A DNA stretch of 32,598 nt from Candidatus Sphingobacterium stercorigallinarum (GTDB lineage Bacteria > Bacteroidota > Bacteroidia > Sphingobacteriales > Sphingobacteriaceae), in contig DXCW01000109.1 in assembly GCA_019115805.1 (NCBI GenBank), positions 1 through 32,598 of the forward strand. The letters run 5' to 3'. Shown in pieces: positions 24,537 to 32,598 of this stretch. The notes beneath the pieces are model-generated. The model ran no database searches and was not told where the DNA came from. It saw only the letters and a list, made by a program, of their open reading frames with translations. The first letter of the stretch is position 1; the number at the start of each line of letters is the position of its first letter. Made by a program: the position numbers and the translations under genes.

Positions 24537-24554
24537 AATGCGGTTAATTTTTTT

Positions 24555-24571
24555 CAAAAATAACAAATCTA
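24555..24571 (-). promoter_or_regulatory. Overlapping -7 elements of the S46 peptidase gene
   Basis: Two exact TAnnTTTG matches lie in a row on the minus strand: TAGATTTG (24564-24571) and TATTTTTG (24555-24562). The first has TTTC 19 nt further upstream (24591-24594), three of four bases of the -33 TTTG. Both lie 18-27 nt before the ATG. Confidence 0.5.
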
Positions 24572-24717
24572 CTCGAGATGACGTGCGAGCGAAACGTGAC
24601 AGCGTAGAAATGATCAGCGTTCGAAGCGTCTGACTACAGCGGCCTTATGTGGGCATGGTGAATTTATAAATCTGATAAAAAAACGCCATCATTCAAGGTC
24701 AATCAATTCCTGATGCC

Positions 24718-24762
24718 TATATTTGTAACAGGTGAGATATATGGATTGGAAGTTTATATTTG
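24718..24762 (+). promoter_or_regulatory. Two -7 elements upstream of the ClC gene
   Basis: TATATTTG occurs twice, at 24718-24725 and 24755-24762, both exact matches to TAnnTTTG. They lie 59 and 22 nt before the ClC ATG. Use of the first would include a 14-codon ORF in the leader; use of the second would not. Confidence 0.45.
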
Positions 24763-24785
24763 ACGCGATAAATGCCTGGTTATAA
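24741..24785 (+). CDS. Possible 14-codon leader ORF upstream of ClC gene
   Basis: An ATG opens the frame MDWKFIFDAINAWL, whose TAA stop overlaps the ClC start as TAATG. The arrangement allows translational coupling. It is too short to judge by content and would be transcribed only from the upstream promoter candidate. Confidence 0.3.
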   Translation: MDWKFIFDAINAWL

Positions 24786-26575
24786 TGTTGTTAAATTTTT
24801 CTGAGAAATTAGAGCTTGTTAATAAGTGGCGCATGCAGCGCATTTCGAATCGGAACTTTTTAGTCATCCTGGCATTTATCGTAGGTATTGCGGGAGGATT
24901 GGCCGGTTCGCTATTGAAGCTGATGACGCATTCGATCGCGAAATTTCTTCAAGACGATATCGATTGGCACTATAAGTACTCTATCTATTTGTTTTTTCCA
25001 TTGATAGGTATATTCCTGAGTGTCTTGTTTGTGCGGAAATTCATTCGTGGGAAAAAATTGGAGCACGGGATTACGCCTATTATATACGCCATTTCACGCA
25101 GATCGAGTAAGATTGACGGGCATCATGTGTATTCTCAAATTGTGACCTCGGCAATCACGGTAGGCTTCGGTGGGTCCTGCGGTCTGGAAGCACCTATCGC
25201 GTTTAGCGGTTCCGCTATCGGTTCGAATATCGGTAGAATATTTGGCTTGAGTTACAAAGAAGTGACCATGCTACTGGCCTGTGGAGCGGCGGCAGGGATT
25301 GCTGGGGCATTCAATAGTCCCGTAGCAGGCATGATTTTCGCGATCGAAATTCTGTTGCCAGAGTTCTCTATCCCCGCTTTTATTCCCTTGCTGATTTCTT
25401 CGGCACTTTCGGCGGTGATTTCCCGGATACTTTATGCAGAACCACTTTTCCATCCCATTGCGACCGATTGGGAAGTCGGTGGAATTGTATTTTATATTTT
25501 ATTGGGCGGATTAGTGGGCTTGTACACGATTTATTTTTCCAAAGTGAGTCAATTGGTCAAGAACTGGTTCGGTAAAATTCAAAACCCCTATAACCGGGTA
25601 TGGCTGAGCGGTATTTCTTTGGGGGTGATGATCTTTATTTTCCCGGCACTATACGGCGAGGGTTACCTCGCTATACAGAACATGTTGGATGGACACTTTA
25701 ACGCTATTGTCAAAAATTCGTTATTTGTGGAGTATCGCGATATGGCCTGGGTGGTCGTCTTATACACTGTATTGACTTTATTTGCCAAGTCTTTTGCCTC
25801 TTTATTCACGCTCAGTGGTGGTGGAAACGGCGGCGTGTTCGGACCGAGTTTAGTCATGGGCGGGATGCTGGGGTTCGCCTTTGCCTATGGGGTGAACTTA
25901 ACCGGTTTTGTACAATTGAATGTGCCCAACTTCGTGATGGCGGGAATGGCCGGGGCACTTGCGGGCATTATGCACGCACCACTAACCGGTATATTTTTGA
26001 TTGCTGAAATCACTGGTGGATATACCTTGATGGTCCCACTTATGTTGGTGGCTTCCATTTCTTATTTTATCAACCGAGGGGCGCTCAAATATTCGATTTA
26101 TACGCAAGTGTTGGCTGAATCTGGCGATTTATTATCCTATGAAGATAAAGACCGCACCGTGTTGAGCATGATGAAGCTCAGGTACGTGTTGGAGACCAAC
26201 TTTGTGGTGCTCCGACCTCAAGAGACACCGACTGACCGCCAGAGTGATATTATTCATTCCAAACGAAATATTTTCCCTATTGTTGACGAGAAAGGGAAGC
26301 TGGTAGGTGTTATTTATAGTGAGCGTTTATTTTCAATTCTCTTAGGGGAAGAAGAAGGAAGAGATCAGACTTTTGAATCGCTTGCCCAGCGGCCTGCGGA
26401 TCTTATCATGGAAAGTGAAAACATGGAGGATGTGATGGTAAAGATGAACAAAGATGACGTCTGGATTTTACCCGTAGTTAATCAAGAGTACCAGTATTTG
26501 GGATTCGTTTCAAAATCTTCTGTCTTCAATAAATACCGGGGATTGCTAATTCGTCAAGGACAATACTTAGAATAG
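24785..26575 (+). CDS. ClC-family chloride channel/antiporter with CBS pair
   Basis: The 596-residue protein has a ClC membrane domain (about 25-450) and a C-terminal pair of CBS domains (about 470-590) that usually sense adenine nucleotides. The pore motif with the gating glutamate is GLEAP (E135), a variant of G(R/K)EGP, and the later GGNGGVFGPSL contains the conserved GxFxP. The usual GSGIP chloride motif is replaced by EHGITP. Since the gating Glu is present, transport of chloride coupled to protons is possible. It is a single gene read divergently from the S46 peptidase. Confidence 0.92.
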   Translation: MLLNFSEKLELVNKWRMQRISNRNFLVILAFIVGIAGGLAGSLLKLMTHSIAKFLQDDIDWHYKYSIYLFFPLIGIFLSVLFVRKFIRGKKLEHGITPIIYAISRRSSKIDGHHVYSQIVTSAITVGFGGSCGLEAPIAFSGSAIGSNIGRIFGLSYKEVTMLLACGAAAGIAGAFNSPVAGMIFAIEILLPEFSIPAFIPLLISSALSAVISRILYAEPLFHPIATDWEVGGIVFYILLGGLVGLYTIYFSKVSQLVKNWFGKIQNPYNRVWLSGISLGVMIFIFPALYGEGYLAIQNMLDGHFNAIVKNSLFVEYRDMAWVVVLYTVLTLFAKSFASLFTLSGGGNGGVFGPSLVMGGMLGFAFAYGVNLTGFVQLNVPNFVMAGMAGALAGIMHAPLTGIFLIAEITGGYTLMVPLMLVASISYFINRGALKYSIYTQVLAESGDLLSYEDKDRTVLSMMKLRYVLETNFVVLRPQETPTDRQSDIIHSKRNIFPIVDEKGKLVGVIYSERLFSILLGEEEGRDQTFESLAQRPADLIMESENMEDVMVKMNKDDVWILPVVNQEYQYLGFVSKSSVFNKYRGLLIRQGQYLE

Positions 26576-26689
26576 TGGAGGAGCCGGCGTCAACAGGAAA
26601 TAAAAGGCCTGAGTTTAAGGGTGTTTTGTTCGTTTTAAGCGAGACGTGAAAACCGTATGCTAACCACTCTGAAAGGGCGTAGATCGCAT

Positions 26690-26726
26690 AAAATTAACAA
26701 AATTTTAACCTGTTAATTTTTGTTAA
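26690..26726. promoter_or_regulatory. TTAAC/GTTAA half-site array upstream of RND operon
   Basis: Two nested perfect inverted repeats occur here: AAAATTAACA/TGTTAATTTT (26690-26699 and 26711-26720) and TTAACAAAA/TTTTGTTAA (26694-26702 and 26718-26726). They arise from four half-sites, TTAAC at 26694 and 26705 and GTTAA at 26712 and 26722, spaced 10-11 bp within each pair. This looks like an operator for a dimeric regulator. A further repeat AAATAA-TACG-TTATTT follows at 26744-26759. No regulator gene is present in the window. Confidence 0.45.
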
Positions 26727-26794
26727 ACGGTACAATTATTGTGAAATAATACGTTATTTAGCCGAAGTGTAATAAGAATATTACCAAACAAAGA

Positions 26795-27979
26795 GTGAAG
26801 AATAATAGAAAAAGTACTGTGAAGAAGAAATTATCATTATTTAAAGGATCCATTTTGATGTTGGGGGCCGTTACTATACTGGCCAGTTGTTCGGAGAGCA
26901 AATCCACAGAAAAGGAGAACGAAACCAAAGCGTTGGCCCTGCCAGTTCACGTGGTAGAGCGCGCGGATGCGGTGACGGTGAAGGATTATTTGGGTACCAT
27001 TGAGGGAAAAGTGAACGTAGAGGTTCGACCTCAGGTAGAGGGATTATTGGAAGAGATTTATGTCGATGAGGGTTCTTTTGTAAGAAAGGGACAAAAATTG
27101 TTTAAAATCGATCCATCCTTTTACCAAGAGGATCTTAATAATATGCTGGCCAATGAAAAAGTAGCACAGGCACAATTGAAAAATGCCAAGTTGGAAGTGG
27201 ATCGCTTGAGACCGCTGGTGGAAAACGATGTGATTTCTGAAGTGCGTCTAGCGTCTGCCGAATCGGATTATCAAGTGGCCAAGGCGAACCTCGATCAAGC
27301 TGCCGCAGAAGTGCGTTCCGCTAAGCTTAGTCGGGACTTTACCGTCATTACTGCGCCGGTTACGGGGTATATAGGTAGAATTCCGAAACGGATCGGTAAC
27401 TTAATCACTAAAGGTGACGATGAACCATTAACTATTTTGTCGGATATTCAGGAGGTGCATATATACTTTGCGATGAACGAGTCGGACTTTCTATATTTCT
27501 CGAAGGCGCAAGCACGTAAAGATAGCGTGGAGGGCCGAGAGTACGATAGAACAGGCCGTTTAACCTTTCCAGAGGTGACCTTGATGATGGCCGACGGTGA
27601 AGAATATCCCCTTAAAGGTGTGGTCGATGCGGTGAATGGACAGGTGGACCGAACAACAGGAGCGATATCCTTGCGTGCGACTTTCGCCAACCCGGATAAT
27701 ATTTTACGTTCCGGAAGTACCGGTACACTTAAAATTGCTGAAGTGAAAGAGGATGTACTCCAAATTCCTCACATTTCAACGAGCGAACTTCAGAATATTA
27801 CGTACGTTCATGTACTGGATGATAACAACAAAGTCGAGCGTCGTAATATCAAACTGGCAGGATCGAGTAAAGATATGTTTATCGTATCGGAAGGTCTTAA
27901 GGAAGGCGAACAGGTCGTCTTGAGCGGATTCGATAAGCTAACAGATGGCTCGGTGATAACGCCAGTGCTTGCTCATTAG
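26795..27979 (+). CDS. RND efflux periplasmic adaptor (membrane fusion lipoprotein)
   Basis: This AcrA/MexA-type adaptor links the inner-membrane pump to the outer-membrane channel. It has 394 residues from the GTG at 26795, with a second in-frame GTG at 26819; there is no ATG in the right place. The signal ends in the lipobox ILASC (C32 counted from 26795, C24 from 26819), so the protein is lipid-anchored in the periplasm. A biotinyl-lipoyl half motif VEVRPQVEGLLEEIYVDEGSFV, a coiled coil of about 100-180 and the second half ITAPVTGYIGRIPKRIGNLI follow (first motif given as landmark). It is the first gene of a three-gene RND operon. Confidence 0.93.
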   Translation: MKNNRKSTVKKKLSLFKGSILMLGAVTILASCSESKSTEKENETKALALPVHVVERADAVTVKDYLGTIEGKVNVEVRPQVEGLLEEIYVDEGSFVRKGQKLFKIDPSFYQEDLNNMLANEKVAQAQLKNAKLEVDRLRPLVENDVISEVRLASAESDYQVAKANLDQAAAEVRSAKLSRDFTVITAPVTGYIGRIPKRIGNLITKGDDEPLTILSDIQEVHIYFAMNESDFLYFSKAQARKDSVEGREYDRTGRLTFPEVTLMMADGEEYPLKGVVDAVNGQVDRTTGAISLRATFANPDNILRSGSTGTLKIAEVKEDVLQIPHISTSELQNITYVHVLDDNNKVERRNIKLAGSSKDMFIVSEGLKEGEQVVLSGFDKLTDGSVITPVLAH

Positions 27980-28005
27980 TTTTTTAATAAGATTTAGTAT
28001 CCATT

Positions 28006-28056
28006 AGGTTAGCATTCCTTTCGGGAGTTTGTCTTGCGATAGGAATGGCTGAACCT
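28006..28056 (+). other. Intercistronic stem-loop in the RND operon
   Basis: AGGTTAGC and ATTCCT on the left pair with AGGAAT, GGCT and AACCT on the right, giving a bulged stem of about 15 pairs around a 20-nt loop. It fills much of the 92-nt gap between adaptor and pump genes. It lacks a T-run, so it is more likely an RNA-stability or processing element than a terminator. Confidence 0.4.
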
Positions 28057-28071
28057 ACCTAAACTTTCTTT

Positions 28072-31000
28072 ATGCTTAAAACATTCGTTAGTCGTCCCGT
28101 TTTAGCGACCGTTGTGTCTATCATTCTCGTTATCCTGGGATTGGTTGGACTAAAATTACTACCCGTTACTCGATTTCCGGAAATTGCACCGCCAAGTGTG
28201 GTCGTCAATTTAAGCTATCCGGGTGCGACCGCAGAAACGGTTGCCGAGAGTGCGTTGGTTCCGGTCGAGGAAGCCATCAACGGCGTTCAGGATATGACGT
28301 ATATGCGGTCCACGGCTTCCAATTCAGGATCGGGTGCGGTGACTGTATTTTTTAAAACAGGTACGAATCCTGACATTGCTTCGGTTAACGTGCAAACCCG
28401 GATTTCCAAAGCCGTTTCTCAGATCCCCTCAGAAGTAAATCAAGAAGGAATTTCGGTAATGCCTCGTCAGAGTGGGGTGATTATGACGATCAACTTGTTC
28501 TCGAATCATCAAGATTCGGCCTATGACGAGACCTTTTTACAAGCTTTCGCGCAGATCAATTTGATGCGTCCTTTACTGCGGGTCGATGGTGTCGCTCAGG
28601 TCAGTCGCTTGGGTGCCCGAGATTATGCCATGCGCGTCTGGACAAACCCAGAAAAGCTGGCCTTGTACAATTTAGTGCCCCAAGACGTAACCGACGCGAT
28701 CAAAGATCAGAATTTTGAGATAGCGCCGGGTAAATTTGGGGAAGCCATCGAAGGGTCTTTTGAAACTGTAATTAAACACCAAGGGCGGTTTACTCGCCCC
28801 GAGCAATTTGAAGACATTGTCATCAAGACCAACAAGGACGGCTCGGTATTATTTTTGAAAGATGTCGCTCGCGTTGAATTCGGCGCGACGAATTTGAACT
28901 CAGATAACAAGGTGGATGGTGTTCCGGGCTTGACGCTGAACCTCACGCAGACCAGTGGTTCAAATGCGCACGATATCGACGTGGAAGTACGAAAGGTGCT
29001 CGCCGAACAGCGGCAATATTTCCCCGAGGGTATTGATTACGAGATTACCTATTCGGTTCGCGAACAAATCGATGAATCGATCAGCCAAGTCCAGCATACG
29101 CTTTTCGAGGCCTTTATCTTGGTGTTTATCATTGTCTTCATTTTCCTGCAAGACTTCCGATCCACGTTGATACCGGCGATTGCTATCCCCGTCTCGCTGA
29201 TTGGTACGTTCTTTTTTTTGCAACTATTTGGGTTCTCGCTCAACGTACTGACGATGTTTGCGCTGGTGCTCGCCATTGGTATTGTGGTGGATGATGCCAT
29301 TGTCGTGGTCGAGGCGATACACCATAAGATGCAATCCACGGGTATGAAGGCCAAAGAGGCCACCTTAACGACAATGTCCGAAATCACGGGTGCGATTTTA
29401 TCGATTACGATGGTGATGGCAGCTGTGTTCCTTCCGGTGGGGTTTATGGAAGGGCCATCCGGGATCTTTTTTAGGCAGTTTGCGTATACCCTGGCCACAG
29501 CGATTTTGATTTCCGCCCTGAACGCGCTGACTTTAAGTCCGGCCTTATGTGCCTTATTGTTGAAAGCGCCGAAAGACGAAGAGGAAAAAAAGGAAAAGAA
29601 AGGAAATAGATTTAATCAGTACAAGGAACGCTTTTTTATCGCATTTAACGCGTCGTTCGATCGCATGACCAATAAGTATATTGTAGGGGTTACACAGTTG
29701 ATTAAACATAAAACAATGGCTTGGTTGGGATTGATCGCTGTTACAGCTGTGGGAGTCATTTTCATGATGAATACGCCAAAGTCATTTATTCCGACAGAAG
29801 ATGATGGTTTCGTCACCTACAGTTTGGCCATGCCTGCTGGTGCTTCATTGTCTAGAACCACCGAGGTACTACGAAAAGCCGACAGCATCCTGAACAAATA
29901 CGATGATATTGCCAGTAAGACGACCGTATCGGGATACAATGCGTTAGACGCCAATACCAGCCCAGTTTTTGCGACGGGTTATATCAATATGCTGCCGCAT
30001 GCCGAACGGGTTGAGTTTAAAGGGATTGAAGAGTTTATGGACACGATCCGTAGAGACTTAGCTCAACTGCATGAGGCCACCTTCACGGTATTTCCTAGAC
30101 CGACCGTACAAGGTTTTGGTGACTTTGCCGGTATCGAAATGGTACTTCAAGACCGCTTAGGGGGAGATGTTCGGGATTTCAGTGCGCTTGCGGATACCGT
30201 TATTATGGGGTTAAATGATCTGCCTGAAATTGAAAGCGCGTATACGACGTTCAAGTCCACTTTCCCGCAGTACGAAATCAATATTGATATGGAGAAAGCC
30301 AAATCGTTAGGATTGAGTATCAATGGGCTGATGTCCACCGTGCGTCTGTATTTTGCAAGAGTGAAAGCGAGTGATTTCAATCGATTCGGCCGGCAGTACC
30401 GCGTGTATGTGCAGGGGGACTTTGCCTATCGTACCGATCCGGAGTCTTTTAATTCGATTTTTGTCCGAAATAAAGACGGGAAAATGGTGCCGATTAATAC
30501 CGTGCTTACGCTTAAAAAGATTACCGGTCCGGAAACCATCACGCGGTATAACTTGTTCAACGCCATTATGGTGAATGCCTCGCCGGCTTCCGGATACAGT
30601 ACCGGGGATGCCATGGAGGCGATTGAAACGTATGCAGCGGAGAATCTACCAGGAAATATCGGGTACGAATGGACGGGAATGAGTTATGAAGAAAGTCAAT
30701 CGGGATCACAGACCATGCTTATTTTTGCCTTGAGTATTCTGTTTATCTACTTCTTATTAGCGGCGCAGTACGAAAGTTATATTTTGCCGTGGGCGGTCTT
30801 GCTATCTGTGCCGGTCGGATTAATAGGGGTCTATGCAACCATTGGTTTGGTGGGGTTAGAGAATAATATCTACGTGCAGGTAGGATTGATTATGTTAATC
30901 GGTTTGCTCGCTAAGAATGCCATTTTGATTGTAGAGTTTGCCGTACAGGAGCGGGATAAAGGCTTGAGTATCGTAGATGCGGCGATTAATGGCGCAAGGT

Positions 31001-31230
31001 TGCGGCTTCGCCCGATCCTGATGACGAGTTTGGCCTTCGTTGCGGGGCTAATCCCATTGATGTGGTCAGTAGGGCCGTCTGCAATCGGTAACCACTCGAT
31101 AAGTTTCAGCGCTGCTGGAGGGATGTTATTTGGGGTGGTATTGGGTATCTTTATCATTCCCATGTTGTTCGTGGTGTTTAAATCATTAGACGAACAGGTC
31201 AGAAATAAATTGAAAACGGAAGAAGAATAA
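28072..31230 (+). CDS. RND multidrug efflux pump, HAE1 (AcrB/MexB) family
   Basis: The inner-membrane pump uses the proton gradient to export hydrophobic or amphiphilic compounds. The protein has 1052 residues, standard for the HAE1 family. Landmarks are the N-terminal helix and the [15 protein letters not shown] porter segment, the proton-relay DD pair in [17 protein letters not shown], the [19 protein letters not shown] region, and the second-half [14 protein letters not shown] with the relay Lys. The repeat structure (two halves of about 500) is complete. It is flanked by adaptor and outer-membrane factor genes as in MexAB-OprM. Substrates cannot be told from sequence. Confidence 0.96.
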   Translation: MLKTFVSRPVLATVVSIILVILGLVGLKLLPVTRFPEIAPPSVVVNLSYPGATAETVAESALVPVEEAINGVQDMTYMRSTASNSGSGAVTVFFKTGTNPDIASVNVQTRISKAVSQIPSEVNQEGISVMPRQSGVIMTINLFSNHQDSAYDETFLQAFAQINLMRPLLRVDGVAQVSRLGARDYAMRVWTNPEKLALYNLVPQDVTDAIKDQNFEIAPGKFGEAIEGSFETVIKHQGRFTRPEQFEDIVIKTNKDGSVLFLKDVARVEFGATNLNSDNKVDGVPGLTLNLTQTSGSNAHDIDVEVRKVLAEQRQYFPEGIDYEITYSVREQIDESISQVQHTLFEAFILVFIIVFIFLQDFRSTLIPAIAIPVSLIGTFFFLQLFGFSLNVLTMFALVLAIGIVVDDAIVVVEAIHHKMQSTGMKAKEATLTTMSEITGAILSITMVMAAVFLPVGFMEGPSGIFFRQFAYTLATAILISALNALTLSPALCALLLKAPKDEEEKKEKKGNRFNQYKERFFIAFNASFDRMTNKYIVGVTQLIKHKTMAWLGLIAVTAVGVIFMMNTPKSFIPTEDDGFVTYSLAMPAGASLSRTTEVLRKADSILNKYDDIASKTTVSGYNALDANTSPVFATGYINMLPHAERVEFKGIEEFMDTIRRDLAQLHEATFTVFPRPTVQGFGDFAGIEMVLQDRLGGDVRDFSALADTVIMGLNDLPEIESAYTTFKSTFPQYEINIDMEKAKSLGLSINGLMSTVRLYFARVKASDFNRFGRQYRVYVQGDFAYRTDPESFNSIFVRNKDGKMVPINTVLTLKKITGPETITRYNLFNAIMVNASPASGYSTGDAMEAIETYAAENLPGNIGYEWTGMSYEESQSGSQTMLIFALSILFIYFLLAAQYESYILPWAVLLSVPVGLIGVYATIGLVGLENNIYVQVGLIMLIGLLAKNAILIVEFAVQERDKGLSIVDAAINGARLRLRPILMTSLAFVAGLIPLMWSVGPSAIGNHSISFSAAGGMLFGVVLGIFIIPMLFVVFKSLDEQVRNKLKTEEE

Positions 31231-31237
31231 TCTATCG

Positions 31238-32598
31238 ATGAACAAAAAATCAATAGCTAAGGCTTTAATGGCTTGTATATGTGTAGCTTTTATGCTCGTT
31301 CAGGGTTGTAAAGTAGGACAGCAGTATGAGCGCCCCGATTTGGATATACCGGATCAGTTCCGGGGTGATACGTTGGCGTATTTTGGAGATACATCGAGTA
31401 TCAGTCGCATATCGTGGAAAGAGTTTTTTCATGATCCAACGTTGAAAGAACTGATTGATTCAGCTTTGGTGAAAAATTACGATATGCAGACGGCATTGGC
31501 CAATATCGAAATCGCCAATAAGTGGCTGCGTCAGAATCGGATGAACTATTTACCTGAACTAGACGCCACCATCGCCAGTGCGAACAAACAGTACCGATCG
31601 ATTGAATATGGATCCTCGCCTTCGTCCAAGTGGCACGACCGAAAGGGCAGAGAACCTGCAGAAACGATGTTTACCTACCTTTCGCAGTTCGGAAGCGAAA
31701 TCGGATTTAGCTGGGAGATTGATATTTGGGGAAAGATCAGCAATGCTAAAGACCAGTTGTCTGCTGAATATCTCAACACGCAAGAGGTAAAGAACGCGAT
31801 TCAAACGAACCTGGTCGCCAATGTCGCTAAGGGGTATTTTAATTTGCTGATGCTGGACGCGAAGATCCAAGTGGCTAAGCGAAATGTACTGCTGAACGAT
31901 AGTACGCTACATATGATCGAACTGCAATACGAGGCTGGGGAGATCACTGCATTAGCTATTCAGCAAACCGAGTCACAACGTTTGATTGCAGCATCCTTAG
32001 TCCCAGAATTAGAAAAGGAAATTGTCCTACAGGAAAATGCGTTACGCATTTTGCTCGGACAGATGCCTGGAGAAATCAAGCGAGGAGCTAGTTTTGAGCA
32101 TTTATTTGCAGAGAACAAAGACATCTCATTGGGGGCTCCGATAGAAATTATTCGCAACCGGCCCGATGTGCGTGGAGCGGAATGGGAACTCATCGCGGCC
32201 AATGCAAACGCTAATATTGAGCAGGCCATGCGGTATCCGCGACTCACTTTAGAAGGTGTCTTCGGTGTCAATGCCATGATGCCGGAAAATTGGTTCTCTA
32301 TTCCCGGTGCCCTGCTCGGCGGAATTACCGGCGGACTGACTGCTCCTGTTTTTAAAAATAAGCGGCTGAAAACGCAATGGGAAGTAGCAAAATTGGAACG
32401 TGATAAATCTGAAATAGCCTTTCAACGCACCGTGATGGAGGCGGTCAGTGAGGTTTCCGATGCGGTGGTTACCGTGGAAAAACTACGGGAACAATTGGAG
32501 TTTGCAAAAGATCGCGTGGAGAACTCTCAAAAAGCAGTACGAAATGCGAACTTGCTTTTTAAAGGAGGCTTTGCGACCTATTTGGAGGTCATTACGGC
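31238..32598 (+). CDS. Outer-membrane efflux factor (OprM/NodT-like lipoprotein), 3'-truncated by window edge
   Basis: This frame opens 7 nt after the pump stop codon and runs past the window end, so about 453 codons are seen of a family usually 460-480 long. The N-terminus MNKKSIAKALMACICVAFM is a lipoprotein signal with lipobox LVQGC (C24), followed by KVGQQYERPDLDIPDQF, a typical OprM start. WKEFFHDPTLKELIDSAL, FSWEIDIWGKI and IEIIRNRPDVRGAEWEL are conserved landmarks of the two TolC-like repeats; the last is the RPDVR motif. The protein completes the tripartite pump as the outer-membrane exit duct. Confidence 0.94.
   Translation, partial: MNKKSIAKALMACICVAFMLVQGCKVGQQYERPDLDIPDQFRGDTLAYFGDTSSISRISWKEFFHDPTLKELIDSALVKNYDMQTALANIEIANKWLRQNRMNYLPELDATIASANKQYRSIEYGSSPSSKWHDRKGREPAETMFTYLSQFGSEIGFSWEIDIWGKISNAKDQLSAEYLNTQEVKNAIQTNLVANVAKGYFNLLMLDAKIQVAKRNVLLNDSTLHMIELQYEAGEITALAIQQTESQRLIAASLVPELEKEIVLQENALRILLGQMPGEIKRGASFEHLFAENKDISLGAPIEIIRNRPDVRGAEWELIAANANANIEQAMRYPRLTLEGVFGVNAMMPENWFSIPGALLGGITGGLTAPVFKNKRLKTQWEVAKLERDKSEIAFQRTVMEAVSEVSDAVVTVEKLREQLEFAKDRVENSQKAVRNANLLFKGGFATYLEVIT

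Noticed and set aside
24537-24566. TTG start for the S46 peptidase
   Set aside because: It overlaps two exact -7 elements; the ATG at 24536 begins a typical signal peptide.

Overview
This looks like a chromosomal segment from a member of the Bacteroidota, most likely a sphingobacterium-type aerobe. Translation starts lack Shine-Dalgarno sequences, and many genes are preceded by the Bacteroidota -7 promoter element TAnnTTTG, the best with TTTG 19 nt upstream. The gene content also fits: futalosine-pathway menaquinone genes, an S46 peptidase, a PnuT-type thiamine transporter and RNase Y. I see no tRNA, rRNA, CRISPR array, insertion sequence or phage gene. Most of the window is ordinary core genome.

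Layout. (1) 1-2001: the 3' part of rny with a clear terminator, then a small membrane protein that resembles the Mpo1/DUF962 family but lacks its histidines. (2) 2180-4718, minus strand: aminotransferase, tyrA and a GNAT acetyltransferase, an aromatic amino acid cluster. (3) 4970-9449, plus strand: an MsbA-like ABC exporter, then mqnE, a histidine phosphatase and mqnA. (4) 9497-11211, minus strand: phnA, a secreted rhodanese-thioredoxin fusion and a DUF423 membrane protein. (5) 11335-14067: a zinc metallopeptidase (+), a LuxE-like acyl-protein synthetase (-) and fabG (-). (6) 14299-17681, plus strand: mqo, then a TPP riboswitch controlling pnuT and an acyl-CoA-dehydrogenase-like flavoprotein. 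(7) 17735-19135, minus strand: a putative 30-residue acidic protein and a luciferase-like oxidoreductase. (8) 19614-22247, plus strand: the gluconeogenic pair pckA-fbp with a good promoter and terminator. (9) 22374-26575: a secreted S46 dipeptidyl-peptidase (-) and, divergent from it, a ClC channel/antiporter with CBS domains (+). (10) 26795-32598, plus strand: an RND efflux operon (adaptor, pump, outer-membrane factor), the last gene running off the window.

How the parts fit. mqnE and mqnA make menaquinone precursors. Mqo feeds electrons from malate into the quinone pool. pckA-fbp supports growth on amino acids and organic acids, consistent with the secreted dipeptidyl-peptidase. No single novel multi-gene system stands out. 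The observations most worth following are the riboswitch-controlled flavoprotein next to a thiamine transporter, the histidine-less Mpo1 relative, an unusual array of TTAAC/GTTAA half-sites upstream of the RND operon, the phosphatase inside the mqn cluster, the 30-residue ORF with its own promoter, and a near-leaderless promoter in front of the LuxE-like gene.
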